From assembly GCF_003347205.1 (NCBI RefSeq), contig NZ_QQBJ01000004.1, positions 186,001 to 250,000 of the forward strand: a stretch of 64,000 nt of DNA, given 5' to 3'. Both the position numbers and the translations under genes were made by a program. This stretch comes from Mycolicibacterium moriokaense. GTDB lineage: Bacteria > Actinomycetota > Actinomycetes > Mycobacteriales > Mycobacteriaceae. Below, one piece after another: positions 50,537 through 60,084 of the stretch. The notes beneath the pieces were generated by a model, which saw only the letters and a program-made list of their open reading frames with translations, was not told the origin of the DNA and did not search any database. Each line of letters opens with the position of its first letter. Position 1 is the first letter of the stretch.

Positions 50537-51418
50537 GTGAGAGAACCGCACCTGGCGCGTCGCTTCTTCGACCGGTTCGAGCCGGTGCATGCCGTGACGT
50601 ACTTCTCGCCGGAGAGCCGGGCCGCGTTCGACGGCCTGGGCTACCGCGGCTTCTGGATGGGGTACTTCGCAGGACGCTCGGCGCCGCTGGGGATGGTTCC
50701 CGCCGAGGTCGTCACCGCGATGTTCTTCAACTTCGCCCCCGAGCGAGTCGCCAAGGCACTGCCCGCCGCCTGGGAGGTCGCCCCGCCGGCTTCCGCGCTG
50801 CGCGCCCGTGAGGACTCCGCGGTGTCCGCGCTGCGGCGGTATGGGCTGACCGACGACGACGTCAAGACCGCCGCCGACCTGCTCGCCAAGGCTGCCCGCA
50901 GCGCGCCCCTCGACGCCAGGCCGCTGTTCGCCGCCAACGCCGCGATGCCCTGGCCGACGGACCCCTTGCCCACCCTGTGGCATGCGACGACCCTGCTTCG
51001 GGAGCACCGGGGCGACGGGCACGTTGCGGTGCTGGCCGCCGCCGGCCTCTCGGGCCGCGAGTCGAACGTGCTGCACGCCGCGGCCGGTCGTGTTCCGCAG
51101 GAGATGGCGATGCGCGGCCGGGACTACGACGACGACCAGTGGCGCCACTATCAGGGCCGGCTGGCCGAGCGTGGCCTGCTCGACGCCGACGGCGCGCTCA
51201 CCGACGCCGGTCGCGCGCTCAAGCAGCACATCGAGGACACCACCGACGCGCTCGCGTTGAGCGCGCTGGCCGGGCTGGACGACGCCGAGGTGGAGGCGAT
51301 GTTCCAGGCGCTCACGCCGGTTACCAGGGCGGTCGTCGCGGGCGGCGACGTACCGGCCGCCACCCCGATGGGCCTGAGCCGTGACGACCTCGACGACGAC
51401 AGCGCCCATCTCACCTGA
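50537..51418 (+). CDS. SCO6745/SalK family protein
   Basis: Protein of 293 residues typical of this actinobacterial family: ARRFFDRFEPVHAVTYFSPESRAAFDGLGYRGFWMGYFAGRSAPLG at the N-terminus, then PAEVVTAMFFNFAPERVAKALPAAWE, a middle region with ATTLLREHRGDGHVAVLAAAGLSG (the part often resembling DUF1152-like helices) and a C-terminal winged-helix-like stretch. Molecular function is unknown. GTG 50537 is used; the gene follows an AT-rich intergenic spacer. Confidence 0.85.
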   Translation: MREPHLARRFFDRFEPVHAVTYFSPESRAAFDGLGYRGFWMGYFAGRSAPLGMVPAEVVTAMFFNFAPERVAKALPAAWEVAPPASALRAREDSAVSALRRYGLTDDDVKTAADLLAKAARSAPLDARPLFAANAAMPWPTDPLPTLWHATTLLREHRGDGHVAVLAAAGLSGRESNVLHAAAGRVPQEMAMRGRDYDDDQWRHYQGRLAERGLLDADGALTDAGRALKQHIEDTTDALALSALAGLDDAEVEAMFQALTPVTRAVVAGGDVPAATPMGLSRDDLDDDSAHLT

Positions 51419-51428
51419 CGTCGGTTGT

Positions 51429-51638
51429 CTACTTCTTCGTCAGGGACTCCGGCTTGTGCACCGCATCGCTGCCGCTCTTGTCGCTGCGCACACGGTACTG
51501 CGGTTCGTCCCTGGATGCGCGAACGGTCCGTCCCGCTGTCTTGGTGTCGGAGGTGATCTTCTCCTCGACGGTGCCCTCGGGGGTACTTCCGTGGCTCTGC
51601 CACGTCACCTTGTCGCCCTTCTTGAACTGCTTGCCCAT
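51429..51638 (-). CDS. DUF2945/HVA1-like small protein
   Basis: Basic protein of 69 residues: GKQFKKGDKVTWQSHGSTPEGTVEEKITSDTKTAG and QYRVRSDKSGSDAVHKPESLTKK match DUF2945 (hypervirulence-associated TUDOR-like domain). It is a small beta-barrel. Function in bacteria is unknown. Followed directly by the phosphotransferase-fusion gene on the same strand. Confidence 0.88.
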   Translation of the reverse strand: MGKQFKKGDKVTWQSHGSTPEGTVEEKITSDTKTAGRTVRASRDEPQYRVRSDKSGSDAVHKPESLTKK

Positions 51639-51647
51639 CCGGGCGGG

Positions 51648-53654
51648 TTACCCCGAACTCACACGCGGCACGCCTTGGTTGCGATTCCACTCCAGCCAGC
51701 CGACGCCGGTCCCGCCGTCCGCGGAGGTCACGCTCGCCCATGCGCGCGGGAATTGGCTCACCCGTCCGTCGGCCGAGGTGAGCAGCACCGGCGCGTGGCC
51801 TTTGAGCTGAACGGTCGCCGTTACATTCCCCGGCTCGAGCGCCAGTTCGGTGGAAACTGGTAAGTCGTTGTCGCCGAACGCTTCCCGAGCCGTCACGGCG
51901 GTGAGATCGACCAGCGGTGCACCCGGCGGCTGGATATAGCCGACGCCGATCGGCGGTGCGCCGGGGATGCGTATGTCCACCCCGTGCAGGTGGGTGCCGT
52001 CGTCGAGGTGAAGCGCGCTCCACACCCAGTCCATCCCCCACCAGTCGCGCACACCCCACGAGTGATCGCGCTGTCCCGGCACGGCCTGCAGCTCGACGGT
52101 GTTGCCGTCGAAGCCGACCGTGCCCGACACCGTGCACGGAATCTCATAGCGGGGGGTGAGCCGGTACAGGTAGGGCGTGCCGACAGTCGTCAGCGTGAGA
52201 TCCATCGACAGCTCAGCCGCCCGCCCACGCTCCCCCCGCAGCAACGCCGACGGGTCGTCATAGGCCTGTCCGCGACCGCGCACTTGGACGCGGTAGGTCT
52301 GCAGCGGGTCCGTGGCGCCGTGGTGCAGCTCGAAGGCGTCGGTGCGAACCACACGGGGATCCTCGGGCAGCGCGACTTCGAAGTCGTTGACGGCGAAGGT
52401 CGGGATCCCGGGTCCGCACAGCAGCGCGTTGACCCACGCGCTGTGTTGATTCGGGATCAGACCCAGCCGGAACCAGCCACCGATGCCCTGCGCGTCGTCG
52501 GCGAAGTCGGCGTACCAACTCTCGCTCCACAACGGTTCGGCACCGGGTGGGTGTGCGCCCTCGTCGTCGGGGCTCGGCCGTAGCGGCGCAGGCACCTCGG
52601 GCGTGGGCAGCGTCGCCAGCGCGTCGGTGTCGAGTACATGCTGGCTGTGGCGCCGCAACATCGTCATGAACATCTCGTCACCGCGCTCGGTGCGCTCCAC
52701 GAGCATCGACGAGATGATCGCCATCATCACACCGAAAAAGGCTTGGCGGCGAACGCCGTCGCGGACGTCGGCAAGGGTCATCGCGGGGCTCGGCCCCAGC
52801 GCGTGGTGGTAGGCGCTCAGGAGGGCGTCGTAGTTGTCGCGGCGAGCGTCGTCGGCAAGCGCGCAGCCCAGAAAGTACGCGACGTCTGTCATCGCGGGGC
52901 CCCAGGTGACGGTCTGCCAGTCCACGACGGTGAGCGGTCGGTCCGCGCCCGGTTGTCCGAAGAGCATGTTGTCCAGCCGGTAATCGCCGTGCACCAGCCC
53001 GTGCAGCCGATCCGCTGCTGCCTCTCCGGCCAGGTAGCCGTCGAATCCGGCGACCAGCCGCTCGCACACCTCACGGTGCGCCGGCGAGATGTCGTCGCCG
53101 TAGCGACCGACGAAGCCGGCGTAGAGCTGTGCGATCAGGGCCTGGTTCAACGGCGCCTCGCGGTTCAGCCACGCCACGTCGGCCATCGCCGTCTGACCGA
53201 GCAGCGGCGCGTGCAGCTTGCCAAGCTCCGTCATCGCCAGCGTCGCCTGTTCGACTGTGGCGCCACGGATCTCGTCGCCGACGACGGCGGGGGCGGCGTC
53301 GCCGAGCAGCAGGTGGAACACCCCCGTCTCGGGGTCGAAGGCCGAGCTGTAGCAGGGCGCGACCGGGCCGCCGATACGGGGCGCGATGTCGGTGTAGAAC
53401 CGCACTTCGCGCTCGTAGAGACCCAGCGCGAGACCTGTCTGCCTGCTGGCCGGATCGGTCGCCGCCACCTTGAGCACGACCGATGCGGGCCCTGCCACAT
53501 CGTCGGCGTAGCTGAGCGCGACCCGATAGCACTCGCTCATCTGTCCGGTGCCGATCCGCGCCGTGCTGAACCCGTCGACCGTGCCCGCGCCGATGGCCGC
53601 CGTCAGCCACTCGGCCGTCAGGTCATCGGGCCGTTCGATGTCAGTGACCGGCAC
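51648..53654 (-). CDS. Aminoglycoside-phosphotransferase-like kinase fused to a lipocalin-like C-terminal domain
   Basis: Protein of 668 residues. Residues 1-350 are an APH/choline-kinase fold: substrate lobe, catalytic HGDYRLDNMLF and metal-binding VVDWQTVTWG are intact, as are VLKVAATDPASRQTG for ATP. After a linker (350-390, with Pro/Asp) comes a second, beta-rich domain with RYEIPCTVSGTVGF and RDHSWGVRDWWGMDWVWSALHLDDG, which resembles the hydroxyneurosporene-synthase/lipocalin-like domain found in such fusions. It is the last gene of an operon with amine oxidase and esterase; a 14-bp overlap links it to the oxidase. Substrate is unknown. Confidence 0.85.
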   Translation of the reverse strand: MPVTDIERPDDLTAEWLTAAIGAGTVDGFSTARIGTGQMSECYRVALSYADDVAGPASVVLKVAATDPASRQTGLALGLYEREVRFYTDIAPRIGGPVAPCYSSAFDPETGVFHLLLGDAAPAVVGDEIRGATVEQATLAMTELGKLHAPLLGQTAMADVAWLNREAPLNQALIAQLYAGFVGRYGDDISPAHREVCERLVAGFDGYLAGEAAADRLHGLVHGDYRLDNMLFGQPGADRPLTVVDWQTVTWGPAMTDVAYFLGCALADDARRDNYDALLSAYHHALGPSPAMTLADVRDGVRRQAFFGVMMAIISSMLVERTERGDEMFMTMLRRHSQHVLDTDALATLPTPEVPAPLRPSPDDEGAHPPGAEPLWSESWYADFADDAQGIGGWFRLGLIPNQHSAWVNALLCGPGIPTFAVNDFEVALPEDPRVVRTDAFELHHGATDPLQTYRVQVRGRGQAYDDPSALLRGERGRAAELSMDLTLTTVGTPYLYRLTPRYEIPCTVSGTVGFDGNTVELQAVPGQRDHSWGVRDWWGMDWVWSALHLDDGTHLHGVDIRIPGAPPIGVGYIQPPGAPLVDLTAVTAREAFGDNDLPVSTELALEPGNVTATVQLKGHAPVLLTSADGRVSQFPRAWASVTSADGGTGVGWLEWNRNQGVPRVSSG

Positions 53655-55578
53655 TCGTGCTCTCCGTGTGGCAGGTGTCCGGCGGCGTACCGACGACGTC
53701 GAGTGCGGGGTTGCGATCGAAGAAGCCGTACGGCTTGAGCCAGAACGACACCACGTCGACCGGCATCACCGGCCAGTCCTCCGGTCGGGTGATGTGATGG
53801 ATCCCGAACACGTACCACAGCACGACGTCGGTGTTCTCGATGCTCCTGTCCGCCTTGGTCCATTCGGCCAGCCCGGTGTCCTTCGCGGACTGGTTGACGA
53901 ATTCGCCTGCGGGCCAACGCTCGTCATGACTATTCGGCGTCACCCACAGCGTGTGCCCGATGACGGTGGCGCGCTGGAACACCGGGGAGGCGGGGTCCAT
54001 CATCATCGGGATGGCCCCGGTCGGCACCAGCTTGTACGACGGGTGCGTGCCCAGACCGTTGACGACGTTGGTGTTCACCACCTTCCACGACCGCTGCGTG
54101 TCGAAGTTGACGTCCTGCATGCCTTCGCTCTCGGTTTTCAGCGGGACGTTGCGCAGCACCAGCGAGAGGCCGTACGGGTTGTCCGGGCCGATCGGCTCGG
54201 CGTAGGACTCGGTCATGTAGACCGTGTTGTCGCCGCCGTCGACGTCCATGTCGAGCCTGGCCACCAGGAAGTGTTGGTGGAACGGCGCATAGGTGCGTTC
54301 GTCGACCAGCGTCCCGTTCGGGTGCGGCTGGCCTGCGGCGACCGGGGTGGTCACCATGATGCCGGTGGCGCGGATCTCGCACTCGATGTTGCCGTCCTGG
54401 TACAGCCGCCAGTAGACCAGGTACTCGTAGTTGGCGACGGTGACGTGGAACGAGATCGTCAGCCTCCGCATGCGGCGCACCTCGGCGCCGGCGTCGTGGT
54501 CGACGTGCTTCCACAGCACCGCGTTGTCTTCCTCGTGGATGCAGATGGCGTTGGTGATGGTGTACGGCTCGCCCTTGCTGTTGTGCAGCACCGCGTCCAG
54601 GTAACGGATCTCTCCGAGGCAGTCGCAGCCCAGTTCCAGTGAGGTCGTCATGAACCCCAGGCCCCACTCGCCGATGTCGAAGGCGGTGCGCCGGTAGTGG
54701 TCCTCCGACGAGTCGCGGTAGGGCACGATCATCTCGGCCAGCGAGATCCGGTGTGCCACAGACCGGGTCCGCTCGCCGTCGCGGTAGCGAATCGTGTGCA
54801 GCGTCATTCCCTCGCGGTGGTTGAAGCCGATCCGCAGCGACCAGTTCTGCCACTGCAGCAGGTTGCCGTCCAAGGTGAACGAGACGCCCTCGGGCTGGGT
54901 GAGGTGCAACGGTTTCAGCGGCTCTCGGCGCGATGCGTTCCGGATCCGCTCGGGAATGTGTTTGGGCACATACTCGCCCATCACGTCGGGCTCCTCGACG
55001 CCGCCGTTGTCCTCGACCCGCAACACCTCCATCGCGTTGACGTCGATGACACAGTGCAGGCCGCTCACCGGGTGGGCATAGGGGCACTGGCCCGGGCCGT
55101 CCTTGCGCCAGGTGTCGGACCAGCCCAGCCGCCGGTCACGGAACTCCGGCGGCGCGACGGCGTCGCCGTAGGTCCAGGTGTCCACGAACACCATGTCCAT
55201 GTCGGTGATTCCGCGCTTGGCCAGCGCGGCGATGAAGTCCGGATGCTTGCGCACCAACTCGTCGCATTCGAGGAACTCGTCGACGGTGAAGTTGGCCTGC
55301 ACGCCGGGGATGTGCTCGAACGATTCGAGGGTGTCGTCGTCGAGCGACACCACCGCCTTGTAGGTGGCGTTGTTGGCGCGTTCCAGACACACCACCTCTG
55401 CGCGACGGGGCGGCATCGCTCCGCCGTCCTCGAACTCGGCCAACGCGCTCTTCGTCGGCTCGACGAGTTCGATCGAGGCGATCCGCCAGCCCGGACCCCC
55501 CACCCCGCGCTCGCGCCTCAGCACCGCCGCCACCGCCGTGAACTCGTCGGCCGATAACGGATCCAGTGGGTAGCTCAC
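53641..55578 (-). CDS. Copper-containing primary amine oxidase
   Basis: Enzyme of about 645 residues that oxidises primary amines to aldehydes, using copper and topaquinone. The TPQ-forming tyrosine lies in ANYEYLVY (about residue 384), the catalytic Asp in RTAFDIGEWGLG (about 301), copper ligands in FHQHFLVARLDMDVDG (about 434/436) and GIHHITRPEDW (about 600). GTG 55578 gives the family N-terminus (VSYPLDPLSADEFTAV); TTG 55590 is possible. It sits between esterase and kinase-fusion genes, suggesting one pathway that processes an amine-containing ester. Confidence 0.95.
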   Translation of the reverse strand: MSYPLDPLSADEFTAVAAVLRRERGVGGPGWRIASIELVEPTKSALAEFEDGGAMPPRRAEVVCLERANNATYKAVVSLDDDTLESFEHIPGVQANFTVDEFLECDELVRKHPDFIAALAKRGITDMDMVFVDTWTYGDAVAPPEFRDRRLGWSDTWRKDGPGQCPYAHPVSGLHCVIDVNAMEVLRVEDNGGVEEPDVMGEYVPKHIPERIRNASRREPLKPLHLTQPEGVSFTLDGNLLQWQNWSLRIGFNHREGMTLHTIRYRDGERTRSVAHRISLAEMIVPYRDSSEDHYRRTAFDIGEWGLGFMTTSLELGCDCLGEIRYLDAVLHNSKGEPYTITNAICIHEEDNAVLWKHVDHDAGAEVRRMRRLTISFHVTVANYEYLVYWRLYQDGNIECEIRATGIMVTTPVAAGQPHPNGTLVDERTYAPFHQHFLVARLDMDVDGGDNTVYMTESYAEPIGPDNPYGLSLVLRNVPLKTESEGMQDVNFDTQRSWKVVNTNVVNGLGTHPSYKLVPTGAIPMMMDPASPVFQRATVIGHTLWVTPNSHDERWPAGEFVNQSAKDTGLAEWTKADRSIENTDVVLWYVFGIHHITRPEDWPVMPVDVVSFWLKPYGFFDRNPALDVVGTPPDTCHTESTSAGH

Positions 55579-55627
55579 CCGATCACGCAATCACATCGAC
55601 GGGTCTCGCGCAGGAAGTTCGCCCGAC

Positions 55628-57136
55628 CTACCGCACGGCCAACGTGAAGCCCTGCCAAGCCCGCCGACGTTCGGCGTGCGGGTCGTGGGTGACGCGGGCG
55701 CGACGGTCGAACACCATCACGGCGCGCTCGTCATGCACGTAGGCCGGCCAGCCGTCGCCGGGCACACCGGTGCGGCTGAATTCCCGCCAGCGGGACTGCA
55801 CGTCGTCGCTGACCCTGCGGGCGGACCGGCCGTCGGCCGCGGCGGTGAGCAACGAACCGAACCTGGTGCGGTACACGTCGAAGACGGCGAAGAGCTCTGT
55901 CGCATGGGTGGCGCCGAGCCCCGACCAGTGCAGCGTGCGCGGGGCGTAGTCATAGCGGTAGCGATAGGTCGGCGCGTGCGCGCTGTGCGCCTCGGCGATC
56001 TGCCACGCCGCGGTGCCGAACGCGAAATCGCCTCCAAGGCGGATGCAGGCGGCCTCGTCCGGATAGCCGGGGTAGGCCGAGGTGATGCGTTCGCGCTGTT
56101 CGGGTTCCAGGCCGCCGAGCAGCGCCTCGATCATCGACTCGTTGGTCGGCAGCAGCTTGAGCCATCGGGTGAACAACCGGCCTTCGTGGGCGTTGTTGCC
56201 GATGATCAGCGGCACGGGGTGGGCCGCGCCGGTCCGCATCGCCTCGACCGGGTCCAGCGGCAGGTAGTCGGTGGCACTGGTCGGGCCCACGGCGAAGGCG
56301 CCGGCCATTCCGGTCTGCGCATCCTTGATGAGTTCGTCGAGCGTGTTCACCAGTTCGGCGGGCCGGGCCGTCATCACCTCGCGGGCCGCGTCCTTTTCAT
56401 CCACTCCGAGCAGTGCCGCGAACCGTCGGGCATACTCAGCCCGGACGTCCGGGCTGCCCACCATTCCGCTGGCCGGGCTCTCCGAGATCGCCTGTGCGAA
56501 AAGGCCTTTCGCTGCCGGAACCGCCAGCAACGTCGCGACGGCCTGGGCTCCGGCGCTCTCACCGAAGATCGTCACATTGTCGGGGTCGCCGCCGAAAGCC
56601 GCGATGTTGTCGCGCACCCATCGCAGCGCCATCACCAGGTCCCGCAGGAACAGGTTGTCCTCGATGGTGACATCGCGGGTGGACAGCGACGACAGATCGA
56701 GGCAGCCGAGCGCACCCACCCGGTAGTTCACCGAGACGTAGACGCAGCCTTTACGCGCCAGCGCGGCGCCGTCGTAGATCGGCGTGGCCGAACTGCCCAG
56801 GATGTACCCGCCGCCGTGAATGAACACCATCACCGGCATGGCCTCGTCGGGGCGCCGTTTCGGCGTGGTGACGTTCAGCGTGAGGCAGTCCTCGCCCATC
56901 GACTGGTATTTGCCGACCCCCAGCGCGGTGTACATCTTCTGCTGTGGCGCGCAGTTCCCGAACCCGTGGCAGTAGCGCACCCCCGGCCAGGGCTGCACCG
57001 GCCGCGGAGCGCGGTATCGCAGCGGCCCCAGCGGTGGCTGGGCGAACGGTATCGAACGCCATCTGTGCACGCCGTCGCGGGTGAAGCCCTCGACTGTGCC
57101 GGCGTCGATCGTTGCTCGGACGACGTGTTCGTGCAT
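55628..57136 (-). CDS. Carboxylesterase/type B lipase family
   Basis: Esterase of 502 residues. Oxyanion hole FIHGGGYILGS, nucleophile GESAGAQA, N-terminal EGFTRDGVHRWRSIPFAQPPLGPLRY and ESPASGMVG all fit the family; the histidine is probably in the GATHATELFAVF region. No signal peptide, so likely cytosolic. It precedes the amine oxidase gene by 49 bases on the same strand, the first gene of the esterase-oxidase-kinase operon. Confidence 0.93.
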   Translation of the reverse strand: MHEHVVRATIDAGTVEGFTRDGVHRWRSIPFAQPPLGPLRYRAPRPVQPWPGVRYCHGFGNCAPQQKMYTALGVGKYQSMGEDCLTLNVTTPKRRPDEAMPVMVFIHGGGYILGSSATPIYDGAALARKGCVYVSVNYRVGALGCLDLSSLSTRDVTIEDNLFLRDLVMALRWVRDNIAAFGGDPDNVTIFGESAGAQAVATLLAVPAAKGLFAQAISESPASGMVGSPDVRAEYARRFAALLGVDEKDAAREVMTARPAELVNTLDELIKDAQTGMAGAFAVGPTSATDYLPLDPVEAMRTGAAHPVPLIIGNNAHEGRLFTRWLKLLPTNESMIEALLGGLEPEQRERITSAYPGYPDEAACIRLGGDFAFGTAAWQIAEAHSAHAPTYRYRYDYAPRTLHWSGLGATHATELFAVFDVYRTRFGSLLTAAADGRSARRVSDDVQSRWREFSRTGVPGDGWPAYVHDERAVMVFDRRARVTHDPHAERRRAWQGFTLAVR

Positions 57137-57211
57137 GACCCGACCGTATCGAACGAACTCGCCGCCCGCCCCTCGCCTGCATCCGGGCGGCGGCCCGCTA
57201 GCCTGGCCGAT

Positions 57212-57898
57212 ATGCGGATTGCTGTGCTGATCGCGGCGTCTGTGCTGCTCGCGGGGTGTTCACAGGGAATCGGCGGAGACGCCGAACGGGCCGAGCCCTC
57301 CGTGACGGCCCCGACCAGCACGTCAGCGTCGACGACGTCCCCCACCCCGACCTCCACGACTCCCGCCAAGCCTCCCGAGGCCGGCGCGGACGTTGCCGAC
57401 GTGATCACCTTCATCGAATCGGGCTCGCCCGCCGACGCCGGTCAGTACCACACCGCCACCCGCGACGGGGCGACGACGGAACTGGGCGACGACGTCGCCT
57501 TCACCACGCCGTCAAGCAAATCGAACTGCATGACCGACTCGAAGAATTTCGGCGGGGCGTTGGCCTGCCTGGTGGATCTCGTCATTCCGCCGCTGCAACC
57601 AGCCGACGTGTACGGCCAGTGGAAGGGCAATTGGGTCGATTTCCCCGGTGACAGCATCGAAATCGGTTCAGCGCACGGCGATCCGGGCCGGTTCGTCAAC
57701 GGGACCGGGAAAGAACTCCCGTACGGGCAGGCACTGGCGTTCGGCGACTACCGCTGCCGTTCCGATGCCGTGGGGCTGTACTGCGTCAACTATGCGCATC
57801 GGACCGCGGCGCGGTTCAGCGATGCGGGAGTCGTGCCGTTCGGCTGCCTGCAGAAGGTGACCCCGCCGGCCGGGATCGGCGAGAAGTACAGCTGCTGA
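57212..57898 (+). CDS. Hypothetical lipoprotein
   Basis: Lipoprotein of 228 residues. The signal has lipobox VLLAGC (Cys near residue 16), followed by a 45-residue Ser/Thr/Pro linker (PTSTSASTTSPTPTSTTPAKP). The mature domain is beta-rich with cysteines in SNCMTDSKNF, LACLVDL, YRCRSDA, LYCVNYA and FGCLQK, likely disulfide-bonded. I recognise it as a mycobacterial conserved lipoprotein type but know no function. It is divergent from the esterase. Confidence 0.82.
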   Translation: MRIAVLIAASVLLAGCSQGIGGDAERAEPSVTAPTSTSASTTSPTPTSTTPAKPPEAGADVADVITFIESGSPADAGQYHTATRDGATTELGDDVAFTTPSSKSNCMTDSKNFGGALACLVDLVIPPLQPADVYGQWKGNWVDFPGDSIEIGSAHGDPGRFVNGTGKELPYGQALAFGDYRCRSDAVGLYCVNYAHRTAARFSDAGVVPFGCLQKVTPPAGIGEKYSC

Positions 57899-57905
57899 GC
57901 GGTTT

Positions 57906-59012
57906 TCAGGCGACCCCCTTCTGACGCAGCAGTGGCAGCACCCCTTCGGCGAACCAGTAGGCCTCTTCGAGGTGCGGGTAGCCCGAAAGGATGAACTCGT
58001 CGAAGCCCAGCGAGTGGTATTCGTAGATCAGGTTGGCGACCTCCTCGTGGCTGCCGACCAGCGCGGTGCCTGCCCCGCCACGCACCAGCCCGACCCCCGC
58101 CCACAGGTTCGGGTAGATCTCGAGCTGGTCGATCCGCCCGCCGTGAAGTGCGGTCATTCGGCGTTGCCCCTCGGACTCCGATTTGGCATGCAACTCAGTG
58201 GCTTTGGCGATCTGCTCGTCGGTGAGCTCGGCCAGCAGCTCGTCGGCGACCGCCCACGCGGCTGCGGAGGTGTCGCGGCTGATGGTGTGCAACCGGATCC
58301 CGAAGCGCAGCTCACGCCCACGCCGGGCGGCCAGCGCACGTACCGTGTCGATCTTGGCCGCCGCGACCGGGGGCGGCTCGCCCCAGGTGAGGTAGACGTC
58401 GGCGTACTGCGCGGCGATCGGCAGCGCGGCCGCCGACGACCCGCCGAAGTAGATACCCGGCAACGGATCTGGTGGCGCGGACACCTTTGCCTCGGCGACC
58501 GTGTAGAAGTCGCCGTTGTAGTCCACGGACTCTTCACGCCACACGGAGTTGACGATGTGCAGGAACTCACCGGTGCGCGCATATCGCTCGTCGTGGCTCA
58601 ACCAGTCACCGAAGCGTCGCTGCTCGAGATCGTCGCCGCCGGTCACGATGTTCAGCAGCAGGCGGCCCTCCGAGAACCGCTGAAACGTGGCGGCCTGCTG
58701 AGCCGCCAGCGTCGGCGGCACCAACCCCGGACGGAACGCCACCAGGAACTTCAACCGCTCGGTTTCGGCGAGCAGCGCCGACGCCGTCAGCCATGCATCC
58801 TCGCACCAGGTACCGGTCGGCGTCAGCACACCTTCGAAGCCGAGTCGGTCGGCTGCGCGCGCCACCTCCGCCAGGTAGCGGCGGGTGGGCGCCCGATAAC
58901 CGGCCGGCACGGTGTGATGTGACGACGCATGGGAGGCACCGACAATGGAGCGGCTGTCGCCGTTGGTGGGCAGAAACCAGTGGAATTTCACCGGCGGGGC
59001 CTGTGCGGGCAT
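57906..59012 (-). CDS. ssuD: Alkanesulfonate monooxygenase SsuD-type (LLM flavin enzyme)
   Basis: FMNH2-dependent LLM enzyme of 368 residues. Blocks VKFHWFLPTNGDSRSIVG, EGVLTPTGTWCEDAWLTASALLAETERL, RFSEGRLLLNIVTGGDDLEQRRFGDWLSHDERY and EVANLIYEYHSLGFDEFILSGYPHLEEAYWF match SsuD closely. It releases sulfite from alkanesulfonates. It is the last gene of the ssuCBAD operon. The FMN reductase (SsuE) is not present here and must be encoded elsewhere. Confidence 0.94.
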   Translation of the reverse strand: MPAQAPPVKFHWFLPTNGDSRSIVGASHASSHHTVPAGYRAPTRRYLAEVARAADRLGFEGVLTPTGTWCEDAWLTASALLAETERLKFLVAFRPGLVPPTLAAQQAATFQRFSEGRLLLNIVTGGDDLEQRRFGDWLSHDERYARTGEFLHIVNSVWREESVDYNGDFYTVAEAKVSAPPDPLPGIYFGGSSAAALPIAAQYADVYLTWGEPPPVAAAKIDTVRALAARRGRELRFGIRLHTISRDTSAAAWAVADELLAELTDEQIAKATELHAKSESEGQRRMTALHGGRIDQLEIYPNLWAGVGLVRGGAGTALVGSHEEVANLIYEYHSLGFDEFILSGYPHLEEAYWFAEGVLPLLRQKGVA

Positions 59013-59027
59013 GTCGTTGTGTCCCTT

Positions 59028-60059
59028 CTAACGATTGATGAGCAGCGGATTGAGCGCATCGCTGTAGCGGCGGTCGACCCAGTCGTCGAATGTCGGCGCG
59101 TCAGAGATCTGTTTGGACTCGGCGAACAGGTCGGCCAGCTTCTGCTCGGAGCCGACCAACTGCTCCGACAGCGCCGTGGGCAGTCTCAGGCTGCGCGCCT
59201 GCGACGCCTCGGCGACCTCCGGGTCGAGGCCGACGGCGGCGCCGTAATCACGCGCCCACTGGTCGGGGTGGTCCTGCGCCCAACGCGCTGCTTTGGCGTA
59301 GCGCACCAACAGATCCCCTAGCGCGGTGTTCCGTTTCGGATCGGCCAGCGCCTCGTCGGAGGCGATGCCGAAGCCTGCGCCGTTGGTGACGCCCGCGGCC
59401 TCGGCAATGCTGCGCACCGGGATGTCGGCTTCGGCCTGCGCCGTGTAGGGATCCCAGATCGCCCACGCGTCGACCTGCCGTTGCGCGAACGCTCCCAGCG
59501 CGTCGGCCGGTTGCAGAAAAACCAGGTCGACATCCGACGGTGACAGCCCGGCCCGGTCGAGTTGAGCGAGCACGTTGCCGTGGGCCGAACTGCCCTTGCC
59601 AACCGCGATCCGCTTTCCGCGCAGATCCGAGACGGCATGGATCGGCGAGTCGGCGTGCACCAGGATCCGGTCGCCCAGGCCGCTTCCATCATAGGCTGCA
59701 ACGACTTTGACCTTCGCGTTCGATGCGGCACCGAAGATCGGCGGCGTATTGCCGGTGATCGCGAAGTCGATCTTGCCCGCGGTGGCGGCCTCGACCTGTG
59801 GCGGACCGGAGGTGAAGGTGGAGAACACCACCCGGTAGGGCAGTCCGTCCAGCGCCCCGGCGGCGCGCAGCAGCGACTCGGTACCGCCCTTCTGGTCGCC
59901 GACCTGCAGCGTCAGCCCGGCCAGTTCGGACAGCGGAACGGTTTGCGGCGCCTCCTTCGTCACCGCGCCGTCCTGACGCGTCACGCATCCGGCCAGCAGG
60001 CCGACGAGGACGGCCAGGACACCGAGTCGAAATACCTTTGACCGCGATGGTGCGGACAT
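59028..60059 (-). CDS. ssuA: Sulfonate ABC transporter substrate-binding lipoprotein
   Basis: Binding protein of 343 residues: lipobox LLAGC (Cys near 25), then LTLQVGDQKGGTESLLRAAGALDGLPYRVVFSTFTSGPPQVEAATAGKIDFAITGNTPP, the SsuA/NitT-like core, and RGKRIAVGKGSSAHGNVLAQLDRAGLSPSDVDLVFL. ATG 60059 has AAGGGAG upstream; a TTG at 60062 precedes it. Positioned 25 bases after ssuB and 15 before ssuD. Confidence 0.94.
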   Translation of the reverse strand: MSAPSRSKVFRLGVLAVLVGLLAGCVTRQDGAVTKEAPQTVPLSELAGLTLQVGDQKGGTESLLRAAGALDGLPYRVVFSTFTSGPPQVEAATAGKIDFAITGNTPPIFGAASNAKVKVVAAYDGSGLGDRILVHADSPIHAVSDLRGKRIAVGKGSSAHGNVLAQLDRAGLSPSDVDLVFLQPADALGAFAQRQVDAWAIWDPYTAQAEADIPVRSIAEAAGVTNGAGFGIASDEALADPKRNTALGDLLVRYAKAARWAQDHPDQWARDYGAAVGLDPEVAEASQARSLRLPTALSEQLVGSEQKLADLFAESKQISDAPTFDDWVDRRYSDALNPLLINR

Positions 60060-60084
60060 CAAAGCTCCCTTCTAGGAACGGTGG

